Shown piece after piece: positions 61,647 to 64,000 of a DNA stretch of 64,000 nt. Below the pieces are notes generated by a model. That model had not been told where the DNA came from. It was given only the letters and a program-made list of their open reading frames with translations, and did no database searches. Position numbers and translations under genes: made by a program. Source of the stretch: Bryobacterales bacterium (GTDB lineage: Bacteria; Acidobacteriota; Terriglobia; Bryobacterales; Bryobacteraceae); contig JADZBH010000053.1 of NCBI GenBank assembly GCA_020852175.1, forward strand, positions 55,020 to 119,019, in the 5' to 3' direction. Numbering within the stretch: position 1 is the stretch's first letter; the number at the start of each line of letters is the position of its first letter.

Positions 61647-62795
61647 TTACGGTTTCGGCGCCGCCGGCACAACCGGTGCTGACGGGGCGGCCGCGCCAAA
61701 GGGCCGCGGAGGCGCCTTGGTCAAGAAACGGGCCGTGTCGCGGGCGGCTTTCGTCTCCACGCCCGGCTTTTCCAGAAAGCCCAAGTCGCGGAACCAGTCG
61801 ATGAACCGGTACTGCCATGCGCCAATGGGAATGCCGCCCCGGTCCGTCAATCCAGCCGTCATGCGGCTGCCGTCCGGCAGTGTCTGGCCTGGATGCGCTC
61901 CGTGCCCATAGAGCATCATCTCCACGTTGGGCACGCCCACGTTCAACATCGCCATGTAGTAGTCCACGGCCCATAAGGCGTGAATCCGGTCGCCCGCTCC
62001 CGCGCACATGATCCAGGCCGGCGGCGTGTTGCGCGGAATCTCCGGCGCCGTGCGTCCACGCGCGAACGGCGATGGCCCGGGGTAGATAATGCCCGCGAAG
62101 TCCGGGCGGGATGGCACGCCCGCCAGGGGATCGCCCGCGCCCGCGTTCTCCTTATCGAAGGTGTCGAACAGCACCGCCGACGGCGCCGACAACTCCGCCC
62201 CGGCCGAAAAGCCCATGATGCCGATCTTGCGCGGATCCAAATTCCACTCCTTCGCGTACGCCCGCACCAGACGGATCGCTTGTAGAGCGTCGTTGACGGC
62301 GTCCACGCGCGGATTGTAGCCGTCGCGCCGCAGACGGTTTCTCAGAATCACGGTGTTGATGCCGTAGTTGTAGAAGAACGGGACGAAGTCGGCGGCCTCG
62401 GCGCCCACGTTCAAGGTGTTGTGCCCGCCGCCCGCCGCCAGAATGATCGCCGCCCCCGTGTTCAGGCTCCGGTCCACCGGATGGAACTCGATCGACGGGT
62501 TATGAATGCTAACGATGCTGTTGATCCGCGCCGGCACCGCCTGGCTCATGTTGTAGACTTCGGCCTCGTTCACCTTTCCGGCATTCAGAAACGGCGAGCC
62601 CGCCGGGTATAGGGGCACGACCACGCCGCCCGGCAGAATCGCCTGAGGGGCGTACGGCGCGGCGGTGGCCGCCGCCGGAGCAGGCACGCGCTGGGGTGCG
62701 GGGGGTGGCGGCAGGGAGGTCTGCGCCCCCAAGATGGCGATGGTCAGAAATGAAACGGCGCGCGGCAGGGCGCGCCACGGAAACATGGCTGGCAT
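61647..62795 (-). CDS. Secreted alpha/beta hydrolase (acetyl-xylan-esterase/BD-FAE-like)
   Basis: A 382-aa protein with a signal peptide (LPRAVSFLTIAILGAQT) and a Pro/Ala-rich linker. The hydrolase core has AAGGGHNTLNVGAE (oxyanion loop), the nucleophile GFSAGAE (GxSxG), CAGAGDRI and a late His in YGHGAHPGQTL. The tail is Pro/Ala-rich. Such enzymes deacylate plant or microbial polysaccharides. ATG 62795 is preferred over one five codons upstream. Convergent with adk, 10 bp apart. Confidence 0.85.
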   Translation of the reverse strand: MPAMFPWRALPRAVSFLTIAILGAQTSLPPPPAPQRVPAPAAATAAPYAPQAILPGGVVVPLYPAGSPFLNAGKVNEAEVYNMSQAVPARINSIVSIHNPSIEFHPVDRSLNTGAAIILAAGGGHNTLNVGAEAADFVPFFYNYGINTVILRNRLRRDGYNPRVDAVNDALQAIRLVRAYAKEWNLDPRKIGIMGFSAGAELSAPSAVLFDTFDKENAGAGDPLAGVPSRPDFAGIIYPGPSPFARGRTAPEIPRNTPPAWIMCAGAGDRIHALWAVDYYMAMLNVGVPNVEMMLYGHGAHPGQTLPDGSRMTAGLTDRGGIPIGAWQYRFIDWFRDLGFLEKPGVETKAARDTARFLTKAPPRPFGAAAPSAPVVPAAPKP

Positions 62796-62849
62796 GGCTG
62801 TCCCTCTCAAGGTATGGGCGATGCCGCCACTGTAACATGCCGGACGGCG

Positions 62850-63218
62850 CTAATTGGCCTTCTTCAGCGTCCATTCAATCGGCGGAAAGTCGCTGTTGCC
62901 GATGAACGTCGAGGTCAGCTTGAAACTGCCGTCGGCCGCCTTGCCCTCATACTTGATCTGCACCGTGTTGCCCTGGAGATTGGCCGTGATGGTGAAATTG
63001 ACGTTTTCGCCCTCCACCTTTCCGTCCTTGATCTCCGACTTGCCCGTATAGGGCGACACGGTTTCTCCGGTCAGCTTGCCGCCGTCCACCTTGAACGTGA
63101 ACGAGCGTTCGAAGGTTCCGTTCGGACCTTCCGCCGTGCCCTTCCACTCGCCGCTGATATCGGCCGCCAGGGCCGGAAGCGCCATCATCACCAAAGCCGC
63201 CAACATGTTTCTTAGCAT
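62850..63218 (-). CDS. Small secreted protein of unknown function
   Basis: A 122-aa protein with a signal peptide (MLRNMLAALVMMALPALAAD) and a lipocalin-like set of strands: ISGEWKGTAEGPNGTFERSF, FTFKVDGGKLTGETVSPYTG, NFTITANLQGNTVQIKYEGK. This pattern is a frequent small extracellular protein type in Acidobacteriota. Start ATG 63218 is chosen for the signal peptide. Confidence 0.65.
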   Translation of the reverse strand: MLRNMLAALVMMALPALAADISGEWKGTAEGPNGTFERSFTFKVDGGKLTGETVSPYTGKSEIKDGKVEGENVNFTITANLQGNTVQIKYEGKAADGSFKLTSTFIGNSDFPPIEWTLKKAN

Positions 63219-63354
63219 GGGGAGATTCTCGCCCGCCCGGCACGGGAACGCAAGCGCCATGCCAGCGCCGGTCCGGCTGGGTCCTTTGGGCGTTGCGAGA
63301 AATCGTCAATTGAGCAGGATGACAAGGTTTCGGTATAGTAAGGGCCAATGCTTA

Positions 63355-63801
63355 CTACCCTTGCCGGACGATCTCACAAATTCTGAGTGCAACCGCCGTG
63401 GGTTCCAACTCGATCTCGTGCTCCCAAAACCGCAGGACTTTCCAGCCTTCGGCACTTAGGCGCTCGTTCACGACAATGTCACGTCGGCGATTTCTGTCGA
63501 ACTTTCTGTCCCAGAATTCGGTGTTGGACTTCGGTCTTACCCAATGCTCCAGGCAGCAGTGCCATTGGCATCCATCCACAAAAACCACAACCCGTGCTGC
63601 CGGGAATACCAAGTCGGGCTTGCCTTCGATCTTCGCTTTGAGGCGGTAACGCAGTCCCATTGACCAGAGAATCTTTCGTAGTTGAATCTCGGGATGTGTA
63701 TCGCGGCCCCGTATCCGCGACATGCAGTAACTGCGCTGCTCCGCGGTCAGTACATCAGTCGCCGTGGGCTGCTCGCCTGCCACATCATTCCGCCTGTTCA
63801 A
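63355..63801 (-). CDS. vsr: Very short patch repair endonuclease Vsr
   Basis: A 148-aa nuclease: RSYCMSRIRGRDTHPEIQLR, the catalytic KPDLVFPAARVVVFVDGCQW, and NTEFWDRKFDRNRRRDIVVN with GWKVLRFWEHE. Vsr nicks T:G mismatches that arise by deamination of 5-methylcytosine at Dcm-type sites. The first catalytic His region reads FVDGCQWH, as in many Vsr homologues. The companion cytosine methyltransferase is not seen; the next element is an insertion sequence, which may have displaced it. Confidence 0.93.
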   Translation of the reverse strand: MNRRNDVAGEQPTATDVLTAEQRSYCMSRIRGRDTHPEIQLRKILWSMGLRYRLKAKIEGKPDLVFPAARVVVFVDGCQWHCCLEHWVRPKSNTEFWDRKFDRNRRRDIVVNERLSAEGWKVLRFWEHEIELEPTAVALRICEIVRQG

Positions 63802-63873
63802 CTTCTTCCGTCGTGGGAGGAGTTAAAACTATTACCGGTCCAAACTGCAATGCCGCGGTGTCCACCGACACGC

Positions 63874-64000
63874 TGTCTATAGTGGTCCCAGGAATTCAGA
63901 CCAGGCAATAAGTTAGGATTTTGCGGAGTCGTGGACGCAGGAGTGGCGATGGCGACGACGCGCAAACAGTACAGTCCGAAGTTCAAGGCCAAGGTGGCAG
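63874..64000 (+). mobile_element. Left end of an IS3-family insertion sequence (cut by window edge)
   Basis: The sequence from about 63874 (TGTCTATAGTGGTCCCAGGA) looks like an IS3-type terminal repeat, starting with TG, and leads after 75 bp to a transposase OrfA start. The element extends past the window. The exact end and target duplication cannot be set without the right end. Confidence 0.5.
63950..64000 (+). CDS. Transposase OrfA (IS3 family), start only
   Basis: ATG 63950, with GGAG upstream, begins MATTRKQYSPKFKAKVA, the usual start of IS3-family OrfA proteins (KQYSPKFK motif) that carry a helix-turn-helix for terminal repeat binding. Only 17 codons lie in the window. Confidence 0.7.

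Noticed and set aside
63310..63339. TTGAGC-N18-TATAGT promoter-like sequence on the plus strand
   Set aside because: It faces the 3' end of vsr with no plus-strand gene downstream; could drive antisense RNA but there is no supporting structure or terminator.

Overview
The window is GC-rich, gene-dense bacterial chromosome with a diderm flagellum (P-ring, L-ring and OmpA-type MotB). The gene style suggests Acidobacteriota, probably a Bryobacterales/Solibacterales-like soil bacterium: many short secreted proteins of unknown family, Tat-signal enzymes, MacB-type permeases, DUF362 and DUF4097 proteins, and a cdaA-cdaR-glmM operon. This placement is inference from gene content; no rRNA or tRNA gene was seen.

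Layout. At 1-2.3 kb, on the minus strand, lie a cut-off methyltransferase-like gene, a bactofilin and a secreted FecR-domain protein. At 2.35-7.1 kb, still minus, are the rod and ring genes flgJ, flgI, flgH, flgA, flgG and flgF. At 7.3-19.5 kb, plus strand, are fliK, flgD, flgE, a short SpoA protein, fliO, fliP, fliQ, fliR, flhB, flhA, flhF, fliA and fliN/fliY: hook, export gate, flagellar sigma factor and switch. At 19.6-23.2 kb, minus, is an ECF sigma factor with its zinc-finger anti-sigma factor and two envelope proteins. At 23.4-29 kb, minus, is the most unusual block: an adenylation enzyme with a proline-type specificity code, a carrier protein, an acyl-CoA dehydrogenase, an MBOAT acyltransferase and an SGNH protein. 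At 29.2-35.7 kb are two ABC permeases, a degenerate MPN-domain protein, and motA-motB behind a likely sigma-28 promoter.

The only long gene-free stretch (35.74-36.04 kb) holds a probable stand-alone structured RNA with promoter and terminator. At 36-46.7 kb, minus, are a secreted beta-propeller, hydrolases, the cdaA-cdaR-glmM operon (cyclic di-AMP and peptidoglycan precursor synthesis), a DUF362 protein, a DapA-like protein and an M20 amidohydrolase. At 46.7-52.6 kb, plus, are a Tat-exported dehydrogenase, a bicupin, and a TetR-controlled HlyD/ABC efflux operon with a clear operator. At 52.6-60.9 kb, minus, is a tightly coupled run: DUF2760, Hsp70-like protein, thiL, O-methyltransferase, mutarotase-like protein, and E1 alpha and beta of a 2-oxoacid dehydrogenase. 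The right end carries adk, an esterase, a small secreted protein, an orphan vsr gene and the left end of an IS3-type element cut by the window edge.

The main discovery candidate is the 23.4-29 kb operon. It joins the enzymes that convert L-proline to a carrier-bound pyrrole-2-carboxyl thioester (as in pyoluteorin, prodiginine and aminocoumarin pathways) to the two membrane and extracytoplasmic partners of a DltB/DltD-like acyl export relay. The proposal is that the cell decorates a surface polymer, glycan or lipid with pyrrole-2-carboxyl (or prolyl) groups.
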